From Nocardia sp. BMG51109 (lineage in GTDB: Bacteria > Actinomycetota > Actinomycetes > Mycobacteriales > Mycobacteriaceae): a DNA stretch of 64,000 nt. The translations under genes and the position numbers were made by a program. Below, in pieces: positions 22,711-32,135 of this stretch. Positions within the stretch are counted from its first letter, which is position 1. The number at the start of each line of letters is the position of its first letter. The notes beneath the pieces were generated by a model. It was not told the DNA's origin. It worked only from the letters and a program-made list of their open reading frames with translations, and made no database searches. The DNA is taken from positions 6,882,001 through 6,946,000 of the forward strand of contig NZ_JAFQ01000004.1 in NCBI RefSeq assembly GCF_000526215.1, written 5' to 3'.

Positions 22711-23262
22711 GTGTGCAGTGCGATGGTCGAGCAAGGCGGGGAAATCCACGGTGCGCTGTTGCGCGATGTGGTGCGTGACGTCGTAGCCGAGGTTGCGACG
22801 GAGGAACTTCCGTTGGTGACCGGCCTGGCCCGGTTCGACGACGACACGGTGTCACGGCGGTTCGCACGCCGGCGTGGACGTCGCGACCCGCTCGGCTTCG
22901 GGGTCGCGGAGGTCGCGGCGCTGGTGACACCCGTGGTGTGGCTGGCGGTGAACGAGGCCGCGACGAAGTTCGGCGCGGCTACCGGAGAGAATGCCGCCGC
23001 TGGCGCGAAGACGTTGCTGGGCAAGCTTTTTCGGCGGAAGTCCGCACCGGTGCGGGTGCCCGATCTGACCCGGGCGCAACTCGACGAGGTGTGGGAACGG
23101 GTGGTGGAGCAGTCCCTCGAGCGGGGGCTGGAGCAGGAGCGCGCGACGGCCGTGGCCGACGCGGTGCTGCGGCGGTTGGTATTGTCCGGTCCGGACAGTG
23201 AGAAGGACACTCCACCAACGGATTCCGATGACACGGGAAGTGCAGAACCCGGTCGCGAGTAA
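22711..23262 (+). CDS. Hypothetical protein coupled to M48 peptidase
   Basis: 183 residues, no family recognised. The N-terminal half is mixed, with a moderately hydrophobic stretch (AEVAALVTPVVWLAVNEAA, about 71-89). A basic segment (GKLFRRKSAP) and a charged helical region (LTRAQLDEVWERVVEQSLER) follow, and the C-terminus is acidic. The TAA stop overlaps the ATG of the next gene (TAATG), so the two are translated together. A role as partner or regulator of the membrane peptidase is inferred only from coupling. Confidence 0.75.
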   Translation: MCSAMVEQGGEIHGALLRDVVRDVVAEVATEELPLVTGLARFDDDTVSRRFARRRGRRDPLGFGVAEVAALVTPVVWLAVNEAATKFGAATGENAAAGAKTLLGKLFRRKSAPVRVPDLTRAQLDEVWERVVEQSLERGLEQERATAVADAVLRRLVLSGPDSEKDTPPTDSDDTGSAEPGRE

Positions 23263-26111
23263 TGTCCGGACTCGGAGAGCGCGTTCGGTCCGCTGACGGC
23301 GAGCGCGCACTCGGCGCGGGCACCACCGTGCGCTTCGCCCTGCTGGCGGTGCTGCTGGTGGTTGTCGGTGGCGCGATGATGTTCGATTCGATCGCGCTCG
23401 TCCTCATCCCGTCCGACTCCGAGTGCGAACTCGCCGCCGGCGCGAATCCCGGCGCGGGAACGGTGCAGGTGCTCCTCACCACCCAGGAGCAGTGGCGCCC
23501 GTACGGCGAGTGCACGGCCCGCCACGATCCGCGTCCACCCTGGTGGTTGCCGTGGCTGTGGCCGGCGATGCTGCCGGTCGGCGCCGGCGCCGCGTTCTTC
23601 GGCATCGCCGCCCGGAAAGGGCGGCGCGGGCGAGTGGTGCCCCTGGAGGAGATGGACGCCGGTCCGCGGCTGCGCGAGACGCTCTCGGACCTCGTGGCGG
23701 TCGCCGGTCTGCGGTCGGCCCCGCGGTTCGTGGTCGATCCGACGGCGACGTCGGCCGGGGCCGTCGTCTTCGGCCGGACGCGGCGGGCGACGGTCTGCCT
23801 GCACGGCGGCCTCGTCGCCGCCAGAAGTGCTCGGCCGGAACGATTTCGGGCGGTCGTGCTGCACGAGCTGGCTCACATCCGCAACGGCGACATCACCCTC
23901 ACCTACGCCACCGTCGCGATGTGGCGGGTGTTCCTGGTCGCGGTGCTGGCGCCGTACACGGTCCTGCACATCGCGGCGCTCGCCCAGCCGAACCTCGCCC
24001 CGGGCGAGACGCCCGCCCTGGTACGCAATCTCGCGCTCGCCGTATTCCTGGTACTCCTGGTCTACCTGGCGCGGTCGGATGTGCTGCGCAGCAGGGAGAT
24101 CTATGCCGACCTCGCCGCCGTGCAGTGGGGTGCCGACCCCCGCGGCTGGGTGCTCCCGGACCGGGAAGCTCCGACCGGCACGGTCGCGTGGGCGTGGGGG
24201 TCGTTCCTGGAACTCTGGCGCACGCATCCGCGGTGGGAGTTGCGTCGGGGCGCCATTGCCGAGCCGGCGGTGACGTTCGGCGTGCAGGGCCTGCCGTTCC
24301 TGCTGACCGGGGCCACGGCCTCGCTGATCAGCGCCCGGCTCGAGCTGTTCTCTCGGGGTGCCACCGTCGACGAGTGGGCGCGGCAGGCCATGGCCTTCAT
24401 TCCGGCCGCCCTCGTGACGGCGGTGGCCGGGTTCGCGCTGGCGCGGGCGGTGGCGTTCGCGAATCGGACGGATCGGACACCACCGTCGGGCGTGACTGCC
24501 GGGCTGTGGCTGGGTACCGGGCTGGTCGCCGGTGAACTGGTGAGCAACGGGATCACGGTCTTCGAGTGGTTGCCGCGCCGGCCCTGGATGCTGCTGCTGG
24601 TCCTCGCGGCGGGCACGGTCTACGCATGGTGGATTGCTCAGTGCACCGCGCTGTGGGTGCGGGCGTGGCCGGGCCGGCGCCTCCGCCCGATCGTGCTGTC
24701 CGTGCTCGCCGCGGCCTGCCTGATGTCGGCATGCTGGTTCCTGTGGTGGGGGCAGGGCGGCCGGGGGCTCTACACGCTCACGGGATTGTCGATCGATCCA
24801 GCTGGGGCACAACAGATCATGTTGCCCGAGGCCGAACCCGTGGCCGCCGCCCACGCGGCCGAATGGGCGGCAACCGGTCCGATCTATGCGGTGTTGCTGC
24901 CCTTGAACGACATGCCGCTTGCCGCACTCGCCGTCGCGCTCTTCTCGATCCTCCCCTTGCTGGCCTGGGTCGTGAAGCCGGCAGCGACGCCGGCTCCGTC
25001 CGCCCCGGCCCCGTTGCCGCCGATACGCCCCGTGTGGCGCTCGGCGCTGGCCGGAGGCGCGGCCGGGCTCGTCGCGATGGTGGCGGTTCAGGCGTACATG
25101 CACAGCTGGCAGCCGGCGATCGGCGGTGAGTTCGCCGGATACATCTTGATCTACCTGCTCTGGATCCTGGCCGCCCTGATGCTGGCAATGGTGGTGGCCG
25201 CGGTGGCCGCCGGGATCCGTCCGGGCCCGTATCACCTGGTGGCTACGGTGATCGCCGCCCAGACGGCGTTGGCGCTCGGTGTGGCGGCCTGCTGGGCGCT
25301 GATGGCGGTCGACGGGTGCGTCCGGCCGTTGAATACGCTCGGCCGATCCTGCGGGAGATCCGGGTCCATCACCTCGATGGTGCTGTCCGGCCTGCTCCCG
25401 GTGGCGATCGTCGGAAGTGGCTGCGCGGCGCTCGTCGCGGCGGCCACTCTCGTGGTTCATCGGCGGCGGAGCCGTCGCGGGCAGGACACGAACCGAGTGC
25501 GTGTGCGACCGATCGGAGCCCTCGCCGGCCGGCTGTGGTTGGTGGCGGCGACCGCTGCCGCGGCGGGACTGGTGGCGGCGTCGGCGGCCAACGCCGGGGA
25601 TGTCTCGGGCGACGACGATCCCGCACAGGCGACGGCGCTGCTCCGAGATGCGGACCGGCAGGCCGTCTCCGCCGATGTGGCGAGACGACAGATGGGTGCG
25701 TGGAGGCATATGGGCGGGGACGAGCTGTGGCAACGGGTGCGGCGGTTCGCCGAACGCCTGGTCGTCCTCGAGAACACGCTCGCGGACCCGTCCGGAAATA
25801 CCGACATCGCCGAGATCGGTTCCACATGCGGCGAACTCGACCGGATCGTCACCGATGCCCAAGCGTACTTCCGCATTCCGGATCCATCGGCCCAGGCTCA
25901 CTGGCAGCTGTTCATCGACCGGGGACGCACCGCGAGTGCCGCGTGCGGGCAAGCGGTACACGACCTGGCGGAGCCCCGGCAGCAGGACGCCGGGCCACAA
26001 CGATCCGAGGACCCCGCGGCAAGACTGGTGGACTCGCTCGACATGATCAACGGCGCCATGGACGAGTTCGTGCAGACCCTGCGATCGGTGCGAACCGTCC
26101 CGGATCCCTGA
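23262..26111 (+). CDS. Polytopic M48-type membrane metallopeptidase
   Basis: 949 residues, far longer than HtpX/Ste24 (about 300). A first membrane helix lies near 24-46, an exported loop with two Cys follows, a second helix near 90-112, then the peptidase domain with the zinc motif HELAHIRNGD (about 205-214) and a downstream SREIYADLAA that likely gives the third ligand. Many further hydrophobic segments follow up to about residue 780, and the last ~165 residues form a soluble, probably extracytoplasmic helical domain with Cys residues (GSTCGELD, SAACGQAVHD). It is translationally coupled to the 183-aa protein. The substrate is unknown; the size and tail are unusual. Confidence 0.82.
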   Translation: MSGLGERVRSADGERALGAGTTVRFALLAVLLVVVGGAMMFDSIALVLIPSDSECELAAGANPGAGTVQVLLTTQEQWRPYGECTARHDPRPPWWLPWLWPAMLPVGAGAAFFGIAARKGRRGRVVPLEEMDAGPRLRETLSDLVAVAGLRSAPRFVVDPTATSAGAVVFGRTRRATVCLHGGLVAARSARPERFRAVVLHELAHIRNGDITLTYATVAMWRVFLVAVLAPYTVLHIAALAQPNLAPGETPALVRNLALAVFLVLLVYLARSDVLRSREIYADLAAVQWGADPRGWVLPDREAPTGTVAWAWGSFLELWRTHPRWELRRGAIAEPAVTFGVQGLPFLLTGATASLISARLELFSRGATVDEWARQAMAFIPAALVTAVAGFALARAVAFANRTDRTPPSGVTAGLWLGTGLVAGELVSNGITVFEWLPRRPWMLLLVLAAGTVYAWWIAQCTALWVRAWPGRRLRPIVLSVLAAACLMSACWFLWWGQGGRGLYTLTGLSIDPAGAQQIMLPEAEPVAAAHAAEWAATGPIYAVLLPLNDMPLAALAVALFSILPLLAWVVKPAATPAPSAPAPLPPIRPVWRSALAGGAAGLVAMVAVQAYMHSWQPAIGGEFAGYILIYLLWILAALMLAMVVAAVAAGIRPGPYHLVATVIAAQTALALGVAACWALMAVDGCVRPLNTLGRSCGRSGSITSMVLSGLLPVAIVGSGCAALVAAATLVVHRRRSRRGQDTNRVRVRPIGALAGRLWLVAATAAAAGLVAASAANAGDVSGDDDPAQATALLRDADRQAVSADVARRQMGAWRHMGGDELWQRVRRFAERLVVLENTLADPSGNTDIAEIGSTCGELDRIVTDAQAYFRIPDPSAQAHWQLFIDRGRTASAACGQAVHDLAEPRQQDAGPQRSEDPAARLVDSLDMINGAMDEFVQTLRSVRTVPDP

Positions 26112-26651
26112 CGGAAGACAGGTCCGGCCGCAGCACCCACGGTCCTGCCCGAACGATCCAGCGTCGATACTCCGCTGTCTCGATCGATGCCGGGGACGGC
26201 AGGAAGGCTTTCCGAGTCCGGCCGGTTCAGGCGAGACCGTACGGCTTCGGGCCGGTGCACCCGGAATGCACCGTGACGAGCGACTTCGTCGGTACCTGCC
26301 AACGTGATCCGGGATGCGGGAACCTTCATGATGAGACTTCCTCAACTGCTGAGCTTTTCGGGACATTCGATCCGATGACCCCAGCAGAAACCATGCCGTC
26401 GGGGCACGGTCAGGTCCGGCGCCTACCGAGATCTCCACCCCGCCACAGACTCTGGGTATTTCCCGCACGGAAGCCTCGATGCCGGTCGGCTTGCCTAGCC
26501 GTCACCGACCCAGCTCGGCACCGCCCCGGCCATCGACCTCGAGCTTCGGCGCACAGTCCACCAGCCCCGAGGCGCTCCGACCCTGCATGAAACGCGCTGA
26601 TACCCAGCGATTCCCGTCCGCCACCGTCCGCGCACGACGCTGCCGCTGTTC
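26112..26651. other. Intergenic region without a recognisable gene
   Basis: 540 bp between two convergent genes (the M48 peptidase and the PanE-like reductase). No frame gives a protein-like sequence and no clear terminator hairpin was identified. Confidence 0.4.
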
Positions 26652-27545
26652 CTAGCCGGGTCCGTCGCCGGCGGCCGCCAGCAGTGGCACGACCAGATCG
26701 CTGATCGGCGTGGGGATGCCGCGAGATCGCCCGCGTCGCAGCACGACTCCGTTCCGGCTGTCCCATTCGAGGGGTCGGCCGGCTTGCCGGTCGGCGAGGA
26801 TGGAGGTGCCCAAGTCGGCCGGTGAACCACGGAATCCGTCGACGATCGCCTGCGGCACGTCGTCGCCCAGTGTCGCGCCCTCCGCACGAGCAACCTCGAG
26901 ACATTCCCGCAGGTAGGCCAGAGACAGCTCGGTGACGTCGGCCCGGGCGAACATGCCGGCACGGCGGCCCGTCAGGGCCATCAGCCCCGCGACCGCGTTC
27001 TGTAGCAGCTTTCGCCACGCGACGGACGTGAAATCCGCCGCTACGTCGACCGAGCACCGTGTGCCGCGCAGAGCCGCGACCACCACGCCGGTCGCCGGCG
27101 TGTCCGGCAAGGTGAGGCGCGCTTCGCCGCGTAGCCACACCGAGCCGTCCGGTTCGCGTTGAGCGGGAAACCACACCACCGAGGGCAGCACCGGGCCGCC
27201 GGACGAGTACGGCTCGACGAGCGCTTTCTGCTCGACGCCGTTCTGCAGCACGCAGACAACGGTCTTCGCACCACACAATGCGGAAAGCCACGGCGCCGCC
27301 GTCTCCACCTGTGTCGACTTGACCGCTAGGAAAACCAGGTCGACCGTGTTCTCGACCTCGGCCGGGTCGATCCGCACGGGCCCCGGCACGACGACACGAC
27401 CGCGGTCGTCGCGCAGTTCCAGGCGCTCGCGCGCCGAGCGGCCGCACATCGTGGGCGTGCGCCCGACCTCATGCAGCGCCGCCGCTATGGTCGTGCCGAT
27501 CGCCCCGGGGCCGATGAGGGCCACGGTGGGATTGTCAGACGTCAT
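26652..27545 (-). CDS. 2-dehydropantoate 2-reductase family protein (PanE/ApbA)
   Basis: 297 residues. NAD(P)-binding ALIGPGAIGTTIAAALHEVG at the N-terminus, LVFLAVKSTQ and VVCVLQNGVEQ in the Rossmann domain, and the catalytic-lysine helix AWRKLLQNAVAGLMALTGR. Family members reduce ketopantoate with NADPH in pantothenate synthesis, but many actinobacterial paralogues act on other 2-ketoacids. Three consecutive ATGs are possible starts; I chose the third, six bases after GGACAGG. It is downstream of a collapsed SDR gene on the same strand. Confidence 0.88.
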   Translation of the reverse strand: MTSDNPTVALIGPGAIGTTIAAALHEVGRTPTMCGRSARERLELRDDRGRVVVPGPVRIDPAEVENTVDLVFLAVKSTQVETAAPWLSALCGAKTVVCVLQNGVEQKALVEPYSSGGPVLPSVVWFPAQREPDGSVWLRGEARLTLPDTPATGVVVAALRGTRCSVDVAADFTSVAWRKLLQNAVAGLMALTGRRAGMFARADVTELSLAYLRECLEVARAEGATLGDDVPQAIVDGFRGSPADLGTSILADRQAGRPLEWDSRNGVVLRRGRSRGIPTPISDLVVPLLAAAGDGPG

Positions 27546-27610
27546 CATCATCCTGTCCTGATTGCCATGTGCCGCCCGGACAGCCGCGCAGCTCCGGTCG
27601 GCCGGGAGGG

Positions 27611-27820
27611 TCACCGCAGATACGACGCACCGTTCACGTCGAGAACGCTGCCGGAACTCCACACCGCCTCCGGCGACGCGAGATAACGTACGGCCGTGGC
27701 GATCTCGGCGGGTTCGGCCACTCGATGGAAGGGGCTTTGCGCCCGCACCTCCGCAAACGCAACCGCGACCGCGCGCCCGATTCCCCGGGACGCACCCGTC
27801 ACCAGCACACCGCGACTCAC
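27611..27820 (-). pseudogene. SDR gene with large in-frame internal deletion
   Basis: The first ~25 residues are an SDR N-terminus (GVLVTGASRGIGRAVAVAFAE), joined directly to an SDR C-terminus (FHRVAEPAEIATAVRYLASP, GSVLDVNGASYLR). About 150 residues that would hold NNAG, Ser and the YxxxK catalytic residues are missing without loss of frame. The product would be ~69 residues and cannot be catalytic. It lies just upstream of the PanE-like gene on the same strand. Confidence 0.75.
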
Positions 27821-28035
27821 CAACCATCCCCAATCGCCTTCTCGCCGGTGACGCTTGCACCGGATCACCACTCCTCAGCCGACGGCTAGGACCGGCACCC
27901 ACGCTACAACCGGCAGTTCGGGCCTGGTCCACGAGTATGTGACGCCGATCGACTACCGCCTCGGCGCCGCACACGAAAGCACCCGGCTCCAGGCCGACAG
28001 CTCCTGTCGTCTGCTGCCGGCCCGACGACCGGGCC

Positions 28036-28767
28036 TTACTTCAGGTGCCGGGCGAAGAACCGGTTCGCCTCGTCCCCCGCGAACTGCGGGACGCCGGTGT
28101 GCCCGCCCATGTTGGCGTGCAGCGTCTTCTCCTTGGAGGCGAAGGCGTCGAACAGGTCCAGGGCCATTTGCCGGTCGTTTCCTTCGTCGTCCCACTGCAG
28201 CAGCACATGCAGCGGAATGCCGACCTGCCGGGCCTCCTCGAGGATGGTGCGGGGCACGAAACTCCCCGCGAACAGAACGGCGGCCGCAATGCGCGGCTCG
28301 ACCACCGCCAGCCGGACGCCGATGGAGATCACCCCTCCCGAATATCCGACCGGGTCGCCGATCTCCGGCAGCGCGAGAAGAGCGTCCAGGGCGGCCCGCC
28401 ATTCCGGGACCGCCTTGTCGACCAGCGGGAGGACGAGCCGGTCGACGATCTCGTCGTCGACCGGCCCGCCGGCCTCGATCGCCCGGCGCAGGTCGGCGCG
28501 CGCCTGCTCGGCGGCGGCGGAACGAGGCCGGTCACCGCTCCCGGGGAGTTCGATGGTGGCCGCGGCGTAGCCCTCCGCCGCGGCGTGCCCGGCCCGGGCC
28601 ACCAATCGCGGGTACATCTTCTGCAGTCCGCCGGGGTGGCCGACCAGGATCAGCGGCACCGGTGCGGAGGCGGATCCGGGCGTCCACAGGATGCCGGGGA
28701 TCTCACCGAGGGTGAATTCGCGTTCGAGGACGCCGTCGTCGAGGTGCTGTTCGGAAGTGAAGTGCAT
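28036..28767 (-). CDS. Alpha/beta hydrolase (dienelactone hydrolase-like)
   Basis: 243 residues. LILVGHPGG early in the protein is the oxyanion-hole strand-turn, VGYSGGVIS (about residue 140) is the nucleophile elbow, IPLHVLLQWDDEG carries the acid residue and MGGHTGVP the catalytic histidine. This four-part pattern fits the dienelactone hydrolase-type branch. No signal peptide, so cytosolic. Natural substrate unknown. Confidence 0.88.
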   Translation of the reverse strand: MHFTSEQHLDDGVLEREFTLGEIPGILWTPGSASAPVPLILVGHPGGLQKMYPRLVARAGHAAAEGYAAATIELPGSGDRPRSAAAEQARADLRRAIEAGGPVDDEIVDRLVLPLVDKAVPEWRAALDALLALPEIGDPVGYSGGVISIGVRLAVVEPRIAAAVLFAGSFVPRTILEEARQVGIPLHVLLQWDDEGNDRQMALDLFDAFASKEKTLHANMGGHTGVPQFAGDEANRFFARHLK

Positions 28768-29131
28768 GGTCGTGCCTTTCGGGAGTGCTCTCGAGCGGCG
28801 CTCCCGGACGACCTATCGCCCGACCGTGACCCCGGAGGGGAGCACCCATGTCGATACTGTGTACACGGGTACCACCTCCTCGTTCTCTCGCACGGCCTCC
28901 AGAAAAGTAGCAGTGGTCGCCGTTGGTCGGCCAACAGGTTTTCGCGGAGGCCGAGGTTCACCCTGAGCCCGATCCGCGTGAGTTCGCAATCGTCTCGCAC
29001 GCGCACTCCTCACGAATCGCCGGAGTCCCCCCGGCGGCCCGGGCGTGAACGAAACCGGAACGGCCGCAGGCGAGGGCCGAGCCGGCACCGGTCGCTCTCT
29101 CACCGGTTCCACGGCAGTAGTGCCACTCGGT
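28768..29131. other. Intergenic region without a convincing gene
   Basis: 364 bp. A minus-strand frame ending at 28813 finishes in a plausible-looking stretch (TFLEAVRENEEVVPVYTV), but the upstream part is Pro/Arg-rich and no start with a ribosome-binding site is present, so I do not call it. Confidence 0.35.
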
Positions 29132-30019
29132 CTAAGCGTCACCACGATCCAGCGCGTTGAACGCGGTTTCCAGTGGCGCCCATCCGTTGGTCGTGTCGTG
29201 CGGTGTGCCCTCGCTCGCGTTCCAGTAGCGCAGGTTGTACTCGCCGCCCCCGGGCGCGAGCGTGCGCATGTTGGTGTGGGAGAGGTCGTGCTTCTCGTCG
29301 GACAGGTAACGGTATTTGTGCTGGGCCGGCCGGTCCTTGTCGATACCGGAATCGCCGTTCACCGTTTTGTCCTCGTCGGACCCGACGAAACTCCAGTCGA
29401 CACCCTGCGCCCAGTTCTGGTCGAGCCTGTTCTCGGGCGCTTGGAGCACCTCCAGGAATTTCGAACCCGGCACCATCGAGTCCCACTGCACGCTGTGGTA
29501 CTTGGACTTCTCGATGATTCCCTGGTGCGGAGTGGCGAGCGTGACGACATCGCCGACCTTCAGCTTCGCCGGAAAACCCTCCCAGCCCATGGCCGAGCCC
29601 AGCAACGCCACTCGGGTCACGAGCCCGCCCATGGAGTGCGCGACGATATCGACCGACCGGCCCGTGCGCGTGTTGGTGTTGTAGATGTGGTTGGCGAGTG
29701 CCGCGGCCACATCCTTGATCCGCGTGTTGGTGTCGGCGTCGCCGAGGTCGACGTCGCAGTTGCTGTCACCCGCGTAATATCCGACGGTGTGAATCGACGA
29801 TTTGTCCATTCCCTTGGACGTGAAGTAGTCGATCGCATTGCCCCACAACGATGCACAGTCAGAATGACCGGAATCGTTGTAGCCGTGGACCAAATAGACG
29901 GGATCGCCCCCGTTCGCGGCCGGGGCGGCACTCGCAGTCGGCGCCACCGCTGCGATCGACGCTCCCAAGCTGACGGCGGCCATAAGGGTGACCACTGCGC
30001 GAATTCGCCTCGTGACCAT
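29132..30019 (-). CDS. Secreted lipase/esterase
   Basis: 295 residues starting at ATG 30019, six bases after AGAGGAG. A clear signal peptide (RRIRAVVTLMAAVSLGAS...TASA) is followed by VYLVHGYNDSG (oxyanion region) and VDIVAHSMGGLV with the nucleophile Ser. Downstream are VVTLATPHQG and a late KHDLSHTNM with the likely catalytic His. Overall this is the secreted alpha/beta-hydrolase type related to Streptomyces and Bacillus LipA-like lipases. Six or so Cys residues could form disulfides. Confidence 0.9.
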   Translation of the reverse strand: MVTRRIRAVVTLMAAVSLGASIAAVAPTASAAPAANGGDPVYLVHGYNDSGHSDCASLWGNAIDYFTSKGMDKSSIHTVGYYAGDSNCDVDLGDADTNTRIKDVAAALANHIYNTNTRTGRSVDIVAHSMGGLVTRVALLGSAMGWEGFPAKLKVGDVVTLATPHQGIIEKSKYHSVQWDSMVPGSKFLEVLQAPENRLDQNWAQGVDWSFVGSDEDKTVNGDSGIDKDRPAQHKYRYLSDEKHDLSHTNMRTLAPGGGEYNLRYWNASEGTPHDTTNGWAPLETAFNALDRGDA

Positions 30020-30580
30020 GTATTCTCCTCTCACCAGCGTTCCTCACACGCTGGTCTTCTCAAATCTCCGGGATCGTATACCAAGGGGCCGATCCGCGAA
30101 GTCCCGGACGTCTGCCCCGACAATCCGCGCACCTCGCCGACAACACCCGCCACACAGACCGTCTCCAACGGCACTCCCCTGGCCCGGGCCAGAATCCCAG
30201 GCCGCCTACAGGCCGTCACAAAAGTCCGCCAACGCCACCAATCAACACCCGAGAACAACCCAAAACCCCAGGTCATGGCGGAACCGCTGCGGTGGAGGCG
30301 GGGTCGAACGTACAGTATCGATATGCGGTCCTTGTGGATCGCCGTATCGCCGTAGAATCGGGAAAATTCTACTCACCTGCCACTATTGGCCATAGAGCGC
30401 AGATCAGGCGCCATTTTGCAGGCGTCCCGACGTAGTGATGGCGTCATATATCTGCAGATCTCTAGTCCGACCAAATATCCAGGCCGTCTACAGGCAGCCT
30501 CACCGGACAGGAGCTGGCCGAACTGATTCCGGACGCCGACCGTTCCTCCGCTCGAGCGATCCGTAGAGCTGGACCGCTAG
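30020..30580. other. Intergenic region between lipase and tRNA
   Basis: 560 bp, locally AT-richer than the surroundings. The lipase promoter should lie just above 30020. I see no gene and no repeat of the tRNA 3' end that would indicate an integrated element. Confidence 0.4.
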
Positions 30581-30654
30581 TAACGGGGACAGGATTCGAA
30601 CCTGCGACCTCTGGGTTATGAGCCCAGCGAGCTACCGAGCTGCTCCACCCCGCG
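30581..30654 (-). tRNA. tRNA-fMet (CAT), initiator
   Basis: The reverse strand folds into a full cloverleaf: 5' CGCGGGG acceptor strand, D-arm with AGCTCGGTAGCT, anticodon CAT in the loop, T-arm with GGTTCGAATCC, and 3' CCCCGTTA. The anticodon stem has three consecutive G-C pairs and position 1-72 is a mismatch (C-T), the two identity marks of initiator tRNA. CCA is not encoded. Length is 74 bases. Confidence 0.95.
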
Positions 30655-30833
30655 TCGGGCAGGGACAACCTTATATTCGGGGCCGCAGCACCAAAATGGA
30701 CGCGCAGGGCGCTTCGATCGGCCCGATCCGGTCCGGTCGCCCATGCGGCTCGGCACGGAGACGACGACGGCTGTTACTCTGGTCGGCGCAGCGACTACCG
30801 GTTTGCTGCGGAGACCGAAGGGAAGGTGAGTTG

Positions 30834-30902
30834 ATGATTGTCGCGGAGGCCGCTGCCGTGCGCAGTGCCCAGATCATCCTCACCTCGCAGGCCTCGTCCT
30901 GA
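30834..30902 (+). CDS. Possible 22-aa leader ORF
   Basis: ATG preceded by GAAGGTGA opens a 22-codon frame with a mostly small/hydrophobic product (AAAVRSAQIILTSQASS). It ends 80 bases before the methyltransferase start and may be its leader peptide or a chance ORF. Confidence 0.25.
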   Translation: MIVAEAAAVRSAQIILTSQASS

Positions 30903-30981
30903 CTCGCATCCGCCTTTCTCCCCAGCGGGAGTTCTCGGTCGCATGCGCCGGTCCGGACGGCCCCTACCAAGGAATTCGGTC

Positions 30982-31729
30982 ATGGACCTTCCCCGTATCT
31001 TCACCATCCGCGAGAGCGGCCACCGCATCCACAACCCACTGACTCCCGCCAAACTCGCCACCCTGGGCCGGGCATTGCACCTGTCCCCCCCGGACGCACA
31101 TGCTCGACCTGGCCAGCGGCTCGGGCGAGATGCTGTGCACCTGGGCACGTGACCTGGGCTGCACGGGCACAGGCGTGGACATCAGTACCGTCTTCACCGC
31201 CCAGGCCCGGGCCCGCGCATTCGAGCTCGGCGTCGCCGACCGGGCAGAATTCGTCCACGACGACGCCTCCGGCTATGTCGCGGACGCGCCTGTCGATCTC
31301 GCCGCCTGCGTCGGCGCCACATGGATCGGCGACGGCGTCGCCGGCACGGTCGAACTGCTGGGCCGCAGCCTTCGCCCCGGGGGCCTGATGCTGATCGGCG
31401 AGCCCTACTGGCGTCGGACTCCACCGGACCGGGAAACCGCCCGGGCCTGCGACACCACCAGCCTGGCCGACTTCCTGCCGCTACCCGAGCTGATCGAGCA
31501 GTTCGGCACCCTCGGATACGACGTCGTGGAAATGGTGCTGGCCGATCAGGACAGCTGGGATCGGTACGCCGCGGCCCAGTGGCTCACCATGCGTCGCTGG
31601 CTCGACCGCAACCCGGACGACGAACAGACGCCCGAGGTACGGGCCGAACTCACCACCGAGCCGGCACGCTACGCGCGCTATACGCGGGAGTATCTCGGCT
31701 GGGGTGTCTTCGCCCTGATCCAGCGCTGA
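30982..31729 (+). pseudogene. Class I SAM-dependent methyltransferase, frameshift at a C tract
   Basis: The gene starts at ATG 30982 (AAGGA eight bases upstream) with MDLPRIFTIRESGHRIHNPL, then a run of seven C at about 31085-31091 shifts the frame. With six C the protein continues as MLDLASGSGEMLCTWARD, the SAM-binding motif I, followed by acidic motif GTGVDIS and GLMLIGEPYWRR, to 31729, about 249 residues in all. The downstream frame could also start at ATG 31100 but would lack the N-terminal helices. The homopolymer suggests either a sequencing error or a contingency-type switch. Substrate unknown. Confidence 0.85.
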
Positions 31730-31942
31730 TCATCGCACCCGCGGGGCCGGGCCGCACGCCGTCCGGCCCCGCGCGGCACTGAGAACACCGGCCTCGGCCG
31801 GGACCGCCGAAGCGCCGAGCAGCCGGATATCCCCGGGCCCGGCGCGCATTCCACTCATCCGGCGGATGCCACATCCGCTCGCCCGGCGCAGGCGAATCGA
31901 CTGTCTTCGCCGTGGACGAAGCCGACCGCCACCGCTAAGCAC

Positions 31943-32135
31943 AATGCCGTTTTCGACGGGGGTGAACTACCCGAATCGAAGCGCATCGCCCTCGTCATCA
32001 GGGTATTGGTCCACGACACCAGCGCCAGTCACAGTCTGCTCGCGCAGCTTGGGATCAAAGACAGCCTCAGATGGGCAGACAGCGCTCCGGTCATCGATCG
32101 CGATCCGAACATCGTCGCTCGTAGTCCCGGTCTGA
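31943..32135 (+). pseudogene. ORF fragment cut by ISL3 remnant
   Basis: This stretch reads as protein without a stop (FDGGELPESKRIALVIRVLV, then LLAQLGIKDSLRWADSAP), runs straight into the transposase relic and ends. It has no start with a ribosome-binding site. It looks like the interior of a conserved but unnamed protein truncated by the insertion. I do not recognise a family. Confidence 0.35.

Noticed and set aside
22605..26468. Very long minus-strand open frame (over 1280 codons) opposite the M48 peptidase
   Set aside because: Arg/His/Pro-rich translation without family features, caused by high third-position GC of the real plus-strand gene.
28813..29145. Small minus-strand gene between the hydrolase and the lipase
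   Set aside because: Only its last ~30 residues look protein-like; no ribosome-binding site and no family.
30462..30668. Minus-strand 68-codon frame running through the tRNA
   Set aside because: It translates the tRNA-fMet gene (the familiar PEVAGSNPVPVT artefact); the RNA gene explains the sequence.
30581..31730. Genomic island integrated at tRNA-fMet
   Set aside because: No repeat of the tRNA 3' end was found in the window and no integrase is next to it.
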